Shown piece after piece: positions 1 through 12,800 of a stretch of DNA of 64,000 bases. The translations under genes and the position numbers were made by a program. The notes below the pieces were generated by a model. The model saw nothing but the letters and a program-made list of their open reading frames with translations, was not told where the DNA came from and searched no databases. Within the stretch, counting starts at the first letter, position 1. The number at the start of each line of letters is the position of its first letter. Origin of the DNA: Hippopus hippopus (lineage: Eukaryota > Mollusca > Bivalvia > Cardiida > Cardiidae); contig OX328107.1 in NCBI GenBank assembly GCA_946811185.2, positions 16,537,254 through 16,601,253 on the forward strand. The letters run 5' to 3'.

Positions 1-120
1 AAACAGCTTCTTCATCAGGGTCATTAAAACCTGGGATTTTGTGGTAAAGTGTTAAAAGGTGAAACTTGATGCTAGGATTTTACTTCTTAATTTGTAAACA
101 TAATTTATTCACCATTGGTA

Positions 121-505
121 AGATATATAGGATCTGATATGAGTTGGCGTTGAGATAAAATTTTATTAAACGAGTCAAGGAAAAATGTTATTAAGCGAGC
201 CTCTGGTGAGCTTAATAACATTTTTTCTTGACGAGTTTAATAATTTTTCTATCTCATACGCCAATGAATGTCAGATTCTTTTTATCAAATAATCGTATTT
301 CACAAATCATTGGTAAGAAGATGCAAAACTATCTATAGATGCACATGCCGTAATATCAATAAAACCCATTCACTTCTATGAAATACATACAAAACGACGT
401 CAAAATGACGTCACACAATTGTGATATTAAACGTGTATGAGATAAGAAAATTCGTAATGGGTATATTACACTGAAAACAAGGGAGGTTATGTGATAATAT
501 GCACT
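121..505. repeat. Interspersed repeat, family R5
   Basis: Shares GATATATAGGATCTGA, GTTATTAAGCGAGCC and GCAAAACTATCTATAGATGC with 17010-17380. Contains an inverted pair GTTATTAAGCGAGCC / GAGCTTAATAAC. No frame of interest. Confidence 0.75.
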
Positions 506-557
506 TAGGGTTTCAAACAACCAAAAGTTGAAAATATAAATCAATAAATTAACTTAC

Positions 558-823
558 CAAAAAGTTCACTTTACTAGAGAACATGACTTGTCCTTTTTTC
601 CATGTAGTACCATAGTCATACTGAGAGATTTCCCAAAGTCTGGTTGTTTGGTTTGTGTTGTTAGCTGGTGCAATCAGAACTCTTAGGGCCCCTGTATCCT
701 GTCCATGCATGTTAAACCAGAAATTGAGACACCTTGGACTAGTTGGACCAAATCTCAAACTTCGAAGATCTGCTCTATCACCAGGTTTCCTTGGTGATGA
801 TGCTTCGATGAATATGTAGTTAC
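558..823 (-). CDS. E47: MAM-16, B part (last exon in the window)
   Basis: [38 protein letters not shown] and [13 protein letters not shown]; donor GTAAGT in phase 0. The C part, and by periodicity a Thr/Pro linker, should lie beyond the left edge. Confidence 0.9.
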
Positions 824-3800
824 CTGTGGGATAGTAAAATTATTTCCTCCTTAAGTGGTTTAACCCTTTACCACACAATCTCGACTTTTAACGAACATGA
901 GAATGAAGCCTTTTGAAAACATAGTGGGAAAAGGAGAAAATGGTGGTAACCAGCATTTTCTCCTTTTCCCACAATGTTTTCTTCCATTCCCAAAACAATT
1001 TCCAATTTTTCATCCACGCTTATTTTGTCATCTGCAGACAATTTCAATTTGGACTAGTCTAAAATTTTGTTGTTTGGCAAAGGATTAAAATGTACGGTAC
1101 AATACTAATGAGAGATAAAAACTATTGTCCTTTTTCCACTTTATTTCAAAAAGTCCTTTTTATCAGGGTCATTCACTGTAGGACAGCTTTGTAAAGTTTT
1201 AATCCATTTCGGTATAAATATGTCTTTTTAAGCCCCTACAGTTGACAGCTTTACACAACACATTTACAACAGAAGCAATGTTTCAAAAACCAAACACTTC
1301 TTTCCCAACAATGTTGTCTCTGTTTCCAAACATCATACTCTCCTTTCTTCCAAATTCTTATCTTCTGTAATATTAAAGTTTTGATTGGTTAGGAAAGAGT
1401 CTGTACAGTGAAGGGCTGAGCTGTCACTGGCACCCTTTGATTGACTGAATCTACATTTATTTATCATCGTCGCCAGTTGCTCAAATGGGCGATGCCCCCC
1501 CGAAGGCTGTTAGTATTGTTGCAGGAGAAAGTGCAGATACAAGATGCCTGGTTCTTTAACATGCTCAGTGTACGGCACCATCACACAGGACCTAAATTTA
1601 ACGTCTCATCCGAGAGACTATTAGTAGTTTTTAGATGGCCAGCCATGGGAATCGAACCCACACCTTCAAGTGACCTGAAACATCATGTTCAGGAGTCGTA
1701 TGCTCTACCAATTGAGGTATGCAGGCTTGTCCTGGCACCCTTTATGTAAATCAGCTGTTTATATTCAGTACAAAAGCATTCTCACCTGTCCGGTTTCCTA
1801 TGGTATGATCATTTGTGGGGCCAGTGTACCTGGAACCAGTATTTCCTGATCCAATTATCCAATCAAAATCATCTACACCACCAGGGTTACTCCAGGTACA
1901 TAGTCCATGTTCAAAATCACAGTTTCCTGTGCAACAGAAAAACACAGTCAATGTGACAACTGTCTCAATACATGTATGTCTCTATTTGCATGCTAATATT
2001 TTGGAGCTTTCTTTGACAATGAGTGTAAAGAAAACTATAGTAAAAAAGTTTAATATTTCCTTAACAGGCAATTCTACTATTGCTACTTTATCAAAAAAAA
2101 AAAAGAAAAAATTTCTCAATATCATTCACAAAAAACCATCACTTAAACTATCATCAAAACTTTTTTTAACCCTTTACCACATAGTCCAAAAATTTAATGA
2201 ACCCGACCAAGAAGGCTTTTGAAAACACTGTGTAAAAGGAGAAAATGCTAGTAACCAGCGCATTCTACTTTTCACAGAATGTTTTTTACTCTTTCTCAGA
2301 CAATGTGTCCAATTAAATCATGTTTAAAATGTTGTCTGTAAATGATTTCAAATCAGACAAGTTTAAAATTTTGTCCTCTGGTGAAGAGTTTAATACAAAT
2401 GAACCTGTCTTAACAATCACATGAGGTATGTAGGCAACCCCATTTTAATTTCCTAATCATAGTTTTCAATATAAAGTGTGCTTTAATAACCACCATTTTT
2501 CCAATTAAAAAATATTGGTTCATTTGGCTGACTACCTAGGACAAAATGAACAACCAAGGAAGAAAAATAATTAACAAAAATTTATTTTACCTGGCAACTG
2601 ACATGGTCCATCATCTGTCATTTTGATATCATCAATTGCTATGTCGCCTTGGTAACCATTTCCAATGATACCTTCAAACACAACCTGAAAGTAGAACATA
2701 GCAACTGTTTGAGCAACAACTGTCTCAGACAATATAATACATAAAAATCTCTTTGTCTCTAACAGATATGATTCTGAAATGTCTTACAAACATTAGCAAT
2801 AACTCTCCTCATTATTTGAATTAAGTAAGATAACAGTTGGCTCCCTACAAAGCCTTAATTTTTTTATTAAACCATATTGATAGCATTTAAAAACAACACA
2901 TTCAGTCTGGCTCAAATGATCAGATTTGGCTTTGAAAAGGTAGAAAACATTGTGGAAATGGAGAAAATGCTGGTTACCAGCATTTTCCTCTTTTCCAACA
3001 ATGCTTTCAAAAGCTTTATTTCTCAGGGTACTTAAAACACAAGTTGTTTGGTACAGTGCTAAATGCTACTAAATTATAGAATACCCTCCCCACATGATAA
3101 AACATGAAAATGGAAATTGCCTGTGAAAAACTGTCATAAGCTTACCCTGAATGGTGTTGATGCTTGCAAAGTGGCTTGTCCCAAAACCCACTGATTCATC
3201 TGATTGGCTGACTTTGAGAAAACTGGAGTTGTTGGTAATGCTGTGCCAGTTTTCACATACACATTCAGGGAACCAATATGCTTTCCATACATGTGGTAGT
3301 AAAAGTTGAGGCACCTGGGTACAGTGGACACCCCTACCTGTCTGCTCACTAACCAAGCTTTTTGACCAGGACGTCTTGGTCTGCTGGACTCAATGTACAT
3401 GTAGGAACCTGCATTTGGAAATCATCAATTTTAGTGTCTTTGATCTCTACCAAATGACAAAATTTTAGACCTGTCAAAATCCAAACCATTTGCAGATGAC
3501 AAAATAAATGTCACTTAAGAACTGAACTTTATTTTTTGAAGGGTAGAAAAAACAATGTGGGTAAAGGAGAAAACGCAGATTAAAACTCAGGTTTGTGTGG
3601 CAAAGGGTTAACCCTTTACCAACAATTACCGTATTTCACCTAATTAACGCGCCCGGGCGCCATACAAAACACCAACAATGCGCTCTTCTTTCATAGCCAA
3701 TTTCCCAAAATTTCAGGGCCGTCATGTAGAGTAAGTACAGTACTTTGATCCAGGTTTTAGTTAGTGCTGTGTGCAAAGTGATCACCATTTGAAAGACACG

Positions 3801-6800
3801 CTGTATTAATGCAGAATGTACGCATAAATTCTACTGTCAATCATGATTCATTTGGACATGAAATAACATTCACAATTTATATGGAACCCTAGTTTTCGAT
3901 ACTTCACTTTCTTAAAGTTTTTTTCTTTTTTAAGTAAGTTGACAAATTTTGTGTTGCCAGAAGTTTATAATGGTATTGGAAGTGTATGTATATTCAGATA
4001 GTCAGGCGTTTATGACATCGATTTGTCAATGCCACACCGGTAAGTTTATTTAAAAGATATATGTCATCAATAAATTTCATCAGTCTGTGTTTTAGTGAAG
4101 TTTGTCACTCCGGTCGCTGACTTTCAGGTAAGGTTGGGTGTGGGTGAGGGTTGTCCAGAGGCCTCTGGAGTAAGTAATATTGTGGAGGGCCCTACTATTA
4201 AGGAGGGAGCGTTAATCAGGTGAAATATGGTAAGTTGCCAATAAATTATCTTGTATTTTGTATCAAACAAACTAACAAACTTATTTAGTGCCAATTATGA
4301 CAATTAGTTGGCCATGGGCCTTTAACCCTTTACCACACAATCCCGACTTTTAACGCCCCTGAAGAAGAGACCTTTTGAAAACATTGTGGGAAAAGGAGAA
4401 AATGCTGGTAACCAGCATTTTCTCCTTTTCCCACAAAGTTTTCTACCCTATCAAAGAAAAGTTGCGTCATTTGAGCCACTATGAAATTGTCGTCTGCAAA
4501 TGCTTTGGATAGGTCTTAAATTTTGCCGTGTGGTAATGGGTTAAAGCCTTCTCCCTTTGTCCAATCTAAATTTTGATATTTGAAGATATCAGATAATTTT
4601 ACGGTCAGAAAACAAATCCATGCAAAAACACAAATCAGGCATATGTTAAAATAGCCTAATTTTGTGCCTTTTGCATCATCATTTGTTGGCCCAGTGCCTT
4701 TACAACAGCTTGTTACCCTTGCATTCCCTGTCCAGTCAAAATCACAATACCAGAAGATATCAAAATATTTATATGTTGGAAAATCAATAAATAAATGCAA
4801 AACCACAAATAGGAATCCATTAACAATTATAAAACAGCCCTTTAACAACTCTGAAGAAGAGCGTGTCTGAAAACATTGTCAGAAAAGGAGAAAATGCTGG
4901 TAACCGGCATTTTCTCCTTTTCCCACAATGTTTTCTATCTCACCATTTGAGGCAGATTTAATTAAATGTCTGCAAATGCTTTAGACTAGGACCAAGTCCA
5001 AAATTGAGTACAGCTTGTTAAAGAGTAGCACCAACCTGATTTAGTGCCAGTTGTATGATCATTTGTAGGTCCAGTCCCTGTAGACCCAGTGGCCCCTGTT
5101 TTCTTTGTCCAATCAAAATTGTCATCAGTACTCTGTTGCCATCCACATAAATCTACATCAAAGGTACAGTCTAGACCACCTGTAGAACATCAAATAAGAG
5201 TTTTTTAACCATTTCCCACACAATCCCGACTTTTTTAACGACCCTAAAAAGGAAGGCTTTTGAAAATATTGTGGGATAAGGAGAAAATGCTGGTAACCAG
5301 CATTTTCTCCTTTTCCCACAATGTTTTCTACCCTTCCCAACACCAGTTTTAATTCTGGAGTTACACTTTATTTGTTGTCTGCAAATGCTCCCAATTTGGA
5401 CAAGCCTGAAATTTTGTCGCTTGTTAAAGAGTTAAACCCCTTACTGAATTGTCCAGTTTTTAACCACATTACAGAGGAGGGTTTTTTCAACTCTATACCA
5501 AAAGACATAATTTTAGATTGATTGATTGATTGTATGGTGTTTAATGCCGTCTTCAACATTCTTTCAGTAATATCATGGCAGCCAGTGCACCTATCCATGG
5601 TTTCCTGGAGTTTCTGTACAATATTCTTTCCAAGCCACCGGCTGCTTTCCTACATAACCATCGTCAAAACAATGGCCAGTGGTGAGAGAGGAATGAATCC
5701 TGTCCCAATGACTACATCAATCCTTGGAAAGAAATTGGCCAAGCCGGGGATTGAACAAGCGACCTTCTGTTCTCAAGTCCTATGCGCTACTGCCTGAGCT
5801 ACGGGGGCTCGGCTGACATAATCTTAGACTTTTCCAAACCAAAAGAATTTGCAGATGACAAATTTAATGTGGCTCACATGATCCAATTTGTCTTTGGAGT
5901 GGTAGAAAACATTGTGGGAAAGGAAGAAAAAGCTGGTTACCAGCATTTTCTTCTTTTCCACAATGATTTAAAAAGCCTTCTTCCTCATGGTCTTTAAAAT
6001 TTGGGAGTAAGTATATGATAAAGGTTTCAAACATTGTAGAAAAAGAAGAAAATGCCAGTGACAAGCAATCTCTCCTTTTCCCACAACATTGTTTGCACTT
6101 TGAAATAATGAAAAAAAAATCCTATATGAACCACATTAAATTTATTGTCTGTAAACCCTTTTCACTCTTAAAACACCATTCACAACTATGATTGCTGTTG
6201 CAGGCAGTGTAGATCAAGATCAGGCTGCACAAAATGTGCAGCCTGATCTTTGATCTACACTGTCTGCTGTGCTGAAACACAGTAGACAACAGCAAGCATG
6301 AAATGGCAATTATTTGGGTCATATTTGTAGGTTGAAAATGTCTCATAGGTTTATTTGGCGCTCTAAAGGTTAAATTAGACAAATCTACAGTTTTGTTATT
6401 TAGAGTTCAAATAATTTCTCATATCCACATTGTAATGTCACACCCTGGATTCCTATATCTACTTTCTTCTGAATCACAGAAATGCTGAATAAGGCATCTG
6501 TAATCTGCATTTGTCTTTTGGAAATAAACTGATGCTGAATATAAAATATAAAAAAAAGAGGAAGACAATTTGGATAAGTCTAAAATTGTCTCATTTAGTA
6601 AAGAGTTATTCTAGAATAAGCAAAAGTTCCAACCTTGATTTGGGCATGGTCCTGCAACCATCTGAATGTCATCCAGTCCAATATCACCACGGTAACCTGG
6701 TCCCACAATTCCTTCCACTACAATGTTGAATGAGGTGGTAGATGCAGGGATGTTGGTTTCACCAGGGTTCCATTTGTTACCCTGTGTGCCACTTTTTGTC

Positions 6801-9800
6801 CATATAGGCCGTCCTAGAGAGGATCCGGTCTGTGAAAGTTTCAAAGAATTAAATATCAAGTCATTATACTTCCTGCACATCTTTTTAGTCTTTTATGTGA
6901 GTCATGCTCTGTGAAAAGGGGTTTATAGCATTTGCAAAAAGTATCAACCCAGGTCAGCATGCGCATTTTGCTCTGTGTAAATTTTCTGCATGTCCAAGGA
7001 TCATAGTACCTCCAGCCAATTGTCAGACAAAACAGATTTTATGGATCCATAATTATATGATGACTTGCTTGAGATGCATTAAGCCCCCTTTTATCAGAGT
7101 GTGGCTCAAATGTATGAAGCCTAAACAACATATTTTAGACTATTCAGAATTGAAAGCATCAGTCTGCAAAGAATAATTTCAATATTGTCAGACTGAACTG
7201 GAGAACGCTGAAAAGGTGGAAATTATTCTGGAAAAGAAACCAGTGTTGTATACCACCATTTTTTTCCTTTTCCCATAATGTTTCTTTAAAGACAAAATAG
7301 ATAAAAATAATGTTTTAAGTTACCTTTCATTAACTTTGTTGTCTGCAAATGCATCCAACTAGGACAAGTAAAAAATTTTGTCCTTTGGTATTGAGTTAAA
7401 TGAAGAGTGAGGGTAGTATAGCCTTAGAACTGCCTACACCTCAGCGTAAGTACTGGTTATATTTCTACAAAGCAATAATTTCAAGCCATTGACATTAGTT
7501 GTGGTGCTATTTAACTCTTTTACACACAATTCCACATTTTAACAACCTTGAGGAAGAAAGCTTTTGTAAATGTTGTGGGTAAAAAGAAATGTGGCTCAAA
7601 TGACAATTTCTGTCTGATAGGGTAGAAAAAGTTGTGGAAAAATGAAAAAAAATGCCAGTTACCAGAATTTCTTCTTTTCCCACAATGTTTTCAATGTGTA
7701 TCTTTCTCAGGGTTTTGAAAACTCAGGATTGACTGAAAACAGAAATTATCATTTGATCTAAATTAAATTTGTCCTCTGCAAATGCTTTCAATCTGGTCGA
7801 ATCTTAAATGCTACTGTGTGGTAAAAGGTAAAGTTAACTTTAAGAGGTTCACTCTATGAGAGAAGCCATGATAAAAGAACTACCTTTTTATAAACATTCA
7901 ATGCATTCACATGTGGGCCATACATATGGTACCAGAATTTAAAGCAATACTGTTGTTGTGTCGGAACTGTGGCAGAGATTAACCTGGCTTTGTCATTGGG
8001 TTTCCTTGGAGATGAAGTTTCGATGTAAACATACCATCCGTTTGCTGCAAAATCAACAACTCGTTTTGTTATGAGCAATATACAAGCTTTTACGGACAGT
8101 AAACTATCTACAAGATGACGAAATTTGAGACATGTCCATACTTAGAGCTGTTTAACCCTTTACCAAACAATCCCGGGTTTTCACAAACCTGTAGAAAAGG
8201 CCTTTTAAAAACATTGTGGGAAAAGGAGAAAATGCTGGTAACCAGCATTTTCTCCTTTTTCCACAATGTTTTCTACCCTATCGAAGCAAGATTGCACCAT
8301 TTGAACCACATTGAAATTGTTGTATGCAAATGCTTTCAATTTGGACAAGGCTAACATTTTGTCATCTGGTAAAAGGTTAAGACGACGAATCAATGGTGGC
8401 TCAAATGATGGCAGTTGTGTCTGAAATGACTGAAAACATTGTGGATGAAGGAGAAGATACTGGACAGCAGCATTTTTTCCTATTCCTATTCCCATAATGT
8501 TTTTGAAGGCATCTTTATCCGGGTGGTTAAAACTTGGGATTGTTTAGTAAACTGTTAAGGGTTACATGGAGGATTGCACTGCATGGAACATTTAGTCTGA
8601 TCTTCTATCTACACTGCTTAATTTTCTTAGATATCTTGTCCAAAACAGCCTTATGCTTGTAAAGTAGGAGGCTTTTCACTCATTACCAAACGACAAAATT
8701 TTAGACTTGTCCAAATTGAAAGCAATTGCAGACGACAAATTAAAGGTGGCAAAAATGACTCAATTTTTCCTTGATGGAGCAGAAAACAATGCGAGAAAAG
8801 GAGAAAATGCTGATTACCAGCATTTTCTCCTTTTCTCACAATGTTTTCAAAAGGCTTCTTCCTCAGGGTCGTTAAAAGTCGGGACTGTGTGGTAAAGAGT
8901 TAATCTATTAAGCAAGCTAGGCATATACTCTCTATCAGACACCAAAATTGTTAGCCTTGTCTACACTGAAAGCATTTGTTGACGACATCTCAAGCACGGT
9001 TCATATGATAAGATCTTTCTTTGAAAGGGTGGAGAACTGTTTTTTCTTTTTCCCATCTTCCTCTAGATCATAAAGGCAAGGTTGTTTCTTAAATTAAAAA
9101 GAGATTAACTTACATGGTTGAAATAAGATTAACCCTTAGAGCGCCGAGTAACCCCAAAAGACTCTTTTATTCAAGGAATATGACCTGAATTACTGCAATT
9201 TCAATGTTGCCATCATCTAGACTGTCTCATCAAAGCAGACAGTGTAGATCAAAGATCAGACTACACAGAATGTGCAGTCTGATCTTGATCTACACTGGCT
9301 GCAAAGGTAACTAAAGTCATGAAAGACGCTTTAAGGATTAATGTTGTCTGCAAGTGCAGCTTTATCAATAGTACAACTGCAGAATAAGTAATTTCTGTTA
9401 GAAATTCAAATGTCTATCATATCTATTCTAAAACCTACCTCCCCCAGTGGTGTGGTCAGCTATAGGTCCAGTCAGTAATGTACCAGTAGGTCCTTGTGCC
9501 AGTGTCCAGTTAAAATTGTCAGTCAGATCCTGTTTCCATGAGCAGAGAGTGTTTCCCTCAAAACTACAATCCCATTGTGATTGAGAATCTACAAGAAAGG
9601 AATTTGCAGAAGTTTCCTTAATCCTGTACCATATACAACATTTTAGACCTACCAATATTGACTATAAATGAAATAATTGAGAATTAAATGAAAGAAAAGA
9701 TACATTTTTCAAACAAAATGGAAATTATTGAGGGAAAAGGGGGACAAGGAATGCTCCTTTTCATGGAAAATTTTCACAGGTTGTCTACAAAAGGAAAATA

Positions 9801-12800
9801 AAATATTAAAACAACAGAAAAAAATTAGCAATTTAAGGGAAATAGTCTGACCAAAATTGATGGATGATTTTACACCTTAATTGGTTTATCAAATACATTC
9901 ACCACATCATAAAATTTTAAACCTGTCCAAATTGAAAGGATTTGCAGATGAAATTTAAGGGTGGCTCAAATGGTGAAAATTGTCTGTGGTAGAAAACATT
10001 CTGGGAAAAGGAGAAAATGCTGGGTACCAGCACAATGTTTTCAAAAGCCTTCTTTATTAGGGTTGTTGAAATACAGAATTGTGTGGTAAAGGGCTAACAT
10101 CAAAAATACATTATGTCTACAAATGAGAGACAAGTATGTTTATAACAACTGTATTATTAATATAAAATCTTTGAACTACTTACTGAAAGTTGGAGTTGGA
10201 GCTTGAGTAGCAGCCACCGTGGACTGTGTGGGTGCCACTGACGGGTTGGCAGTCGTAGGTTTGTCTGTCATGAACAAAAACATAATTTATTACTAAGCAT
10301 CAAGATCACTCACATAATCCCATACTTCACAAAAAGCTTATAGATCTACTAGCATTTTCAACAAAGAAAATCAGTGTGGCAGCTGTATATGCATATATAG
10401 AATAGCAAAGCACAATTGCCCCGTCTAACTCTTTACCATAGGACAAAATTTAAGACTGTCCAAATTGAAAGCATTTGACGATGACATAAATGTGTCTCAA
10501 AAATTGAAACTTGTTTTGAGAAGGGTAGAAAACATTGCGAAAAAAGGAGAAAATGCTTGTTACCAGCATTTTCTCCTTTTTCCACAATGATTTCTAAGGC
10601 TTTTTAAGTTGGAATTGTGTGGTAAAGGATTAAATGTGAAAGGGTTCAGGGTTGTCATTTCCAATCCTGGCTCAAAATAGTTCTATCTTTATTTGAAGAA
10701 TGTATCCAGTGGCTCTGGAATTGTACAAAATGTAACAAGAGCTTCGCAGAGCGTCGCATATACGCCTAAAGGGGCTTGTCAGTGAAATGGGCTAAAGTGA
10801 AGGATGTACTGTGAAAGAACAAGACACTGGACAGTTAGGGATCACATATGAGACCATGGAGTTATTTGTTCTTCTGCACTGCACTTCTCCTCAATTTGAT
10901 CTATGCACCTGTGAAGTATCATTTTTACACCTCTAATAGTTTTTGAGTTATGCTCCTGACAAAATCTAAGTAAGAAAAAAGTCAAAGGGCAATAACTCCT
11001 AAACTATAGGGCCAAAAGTTATAGCTCTAAAACACTGCACTTCTCCTAAATGTCATCTATCAACCTGTGAAGTTTCAGGCTTACATCTTATGTAGTTTTC
11101 GAGTTATGCACTAGACAAAATTTGAGTAAGAAAAAAAAATACTGTAAAAATGAAGATCAAAGTGGAATTACTCAAAATCCACGCTAGTTAGAGTTATTGT
11201 TCTTGCACATTGTATTCTGTAATATTGCAACAAACATGCATACCAAGTATGAAGTCGTTCTGACTTGAGATGACAAAGTTATATTCCGGACAAGCACTAA
11301 ATGCTGTAAAAATGACAATCAAAGGGAAATAACTCAAAGACAGCACGAGGTACAGTTACAATTCTTGCATACTGCACTTCCAAATATTGCAACAAATAAG
11401 CATACCATATTTCAAGTCTTTCCTATTTAAGATGACAAAGTTATGCTCCGGACAAGCAAGAAATGCTATAAAAATGAAGATCAAAGGGGAATAACTCAAA
11501 ATTCGTGCTAGGAAAAGTTATGGTTCATTTGCACTGTACTCCGTATTATTGCAACTAACACACATGCCAAGTTTCAAGTCAATCGGACTGGAGATGACAA
11601 AGTTATGCTCCGGACAAGCAGAAAATGCTGTAAAAATGACGATCAAAGGGAAATAACTCAAAGACAGCACAAGGTAGAGTTATGGTTCTGTTCTTTCGCA
11701 CTGCACTCCGTATTATTGCAACAAACACAAATGCCAAGTTTCAAGTCAATCAGACTGGAGATGACAAAGTTATGCTCCGGAGAAAGAACTGGACGCCCGC
11801 CCGGATGCCCGTACACCATGGGTGATCCCATAATACGTCCAGTCTTCGACGGGCTTATAAAAAGCAGTGGTGAAAGTCATGTATTGAACCATAATTTATG
11901 AATAATTATCCTTAATTTATAAGAAAGTGTCAAAAGTCACCCTTTCATTTGCTTCAGGTTTGTGCCTAGAGCTACTGCAGGATGTAATCATTTATGAATA
12001 CATCAGCTTTGACCTATCTCTTTACCAAACAATCCCTGGTTTTCACGACTCTGTGAAAGAAGCCTTTTAAAAACATTGTGGGAAAAGGAGAAAATGCTGG
12101 TAACCAGCATTTTCTCCTTTTCCCACCATGTTTTCTACCCTTCCAAAAACAAATTTCAATTTTTGAGTCGGTTTAATTTTGTCGACTGCTAATGCTTTCA
12201 ATTTGGAACAGTCTAAAATTTTGTTGTCTGGTAAAGAGCTATTCTAATATTCCTGCATTACAACAAGTATTGCACCCTTTTAATGACTTGACCTATAGAA
12301 CACCAAATAAACCCAACATACTTTTTCAGTCTACAAATTAGACCCAGATACATGTAGTTGCAATACATATACTATGGTTGCTCTTGCCTGTACTGATTCA
12401 GAAAAGCAAACAATGTAGATAAAAGATCAGACTGCACATTTTGTGCAGTCTGATCTTGCTCTACACTGGCTGCAAAGGCAACTATAGTTGACAAAAGGGG
12501 TTATTTTTTTACCAGCAATACTGAGGTTTTAAGGCTAAGGATGGAGGTTTGCACAAAACAATGTGGCGAAAAGGAGAAAATATTTTTCTCCAATGTTTCC
12601 ACCCTTTAACCCTTTACCACACAATCTCGACTTTTAACAACCCTGAGAAGAAGCCTTTTGAAAATACTGTGGGAAAAGGAGAAAATGCTGGTTACCAGCA
12701 TTTTCTCCTTTTTCCACAATGTTTTCTACCCTTCCCGAAACCAATTTCAATTTTTCATTCACTTTTATTTTGTTGTCTGCCAATGCTTTCAACTGCGACT

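Noticed and set aside
11605..11901. 98-codon open frame on the plus strand
   Set aside because: Lies in the tandem units and tail of a pearl-like element; no domain and no splice context.
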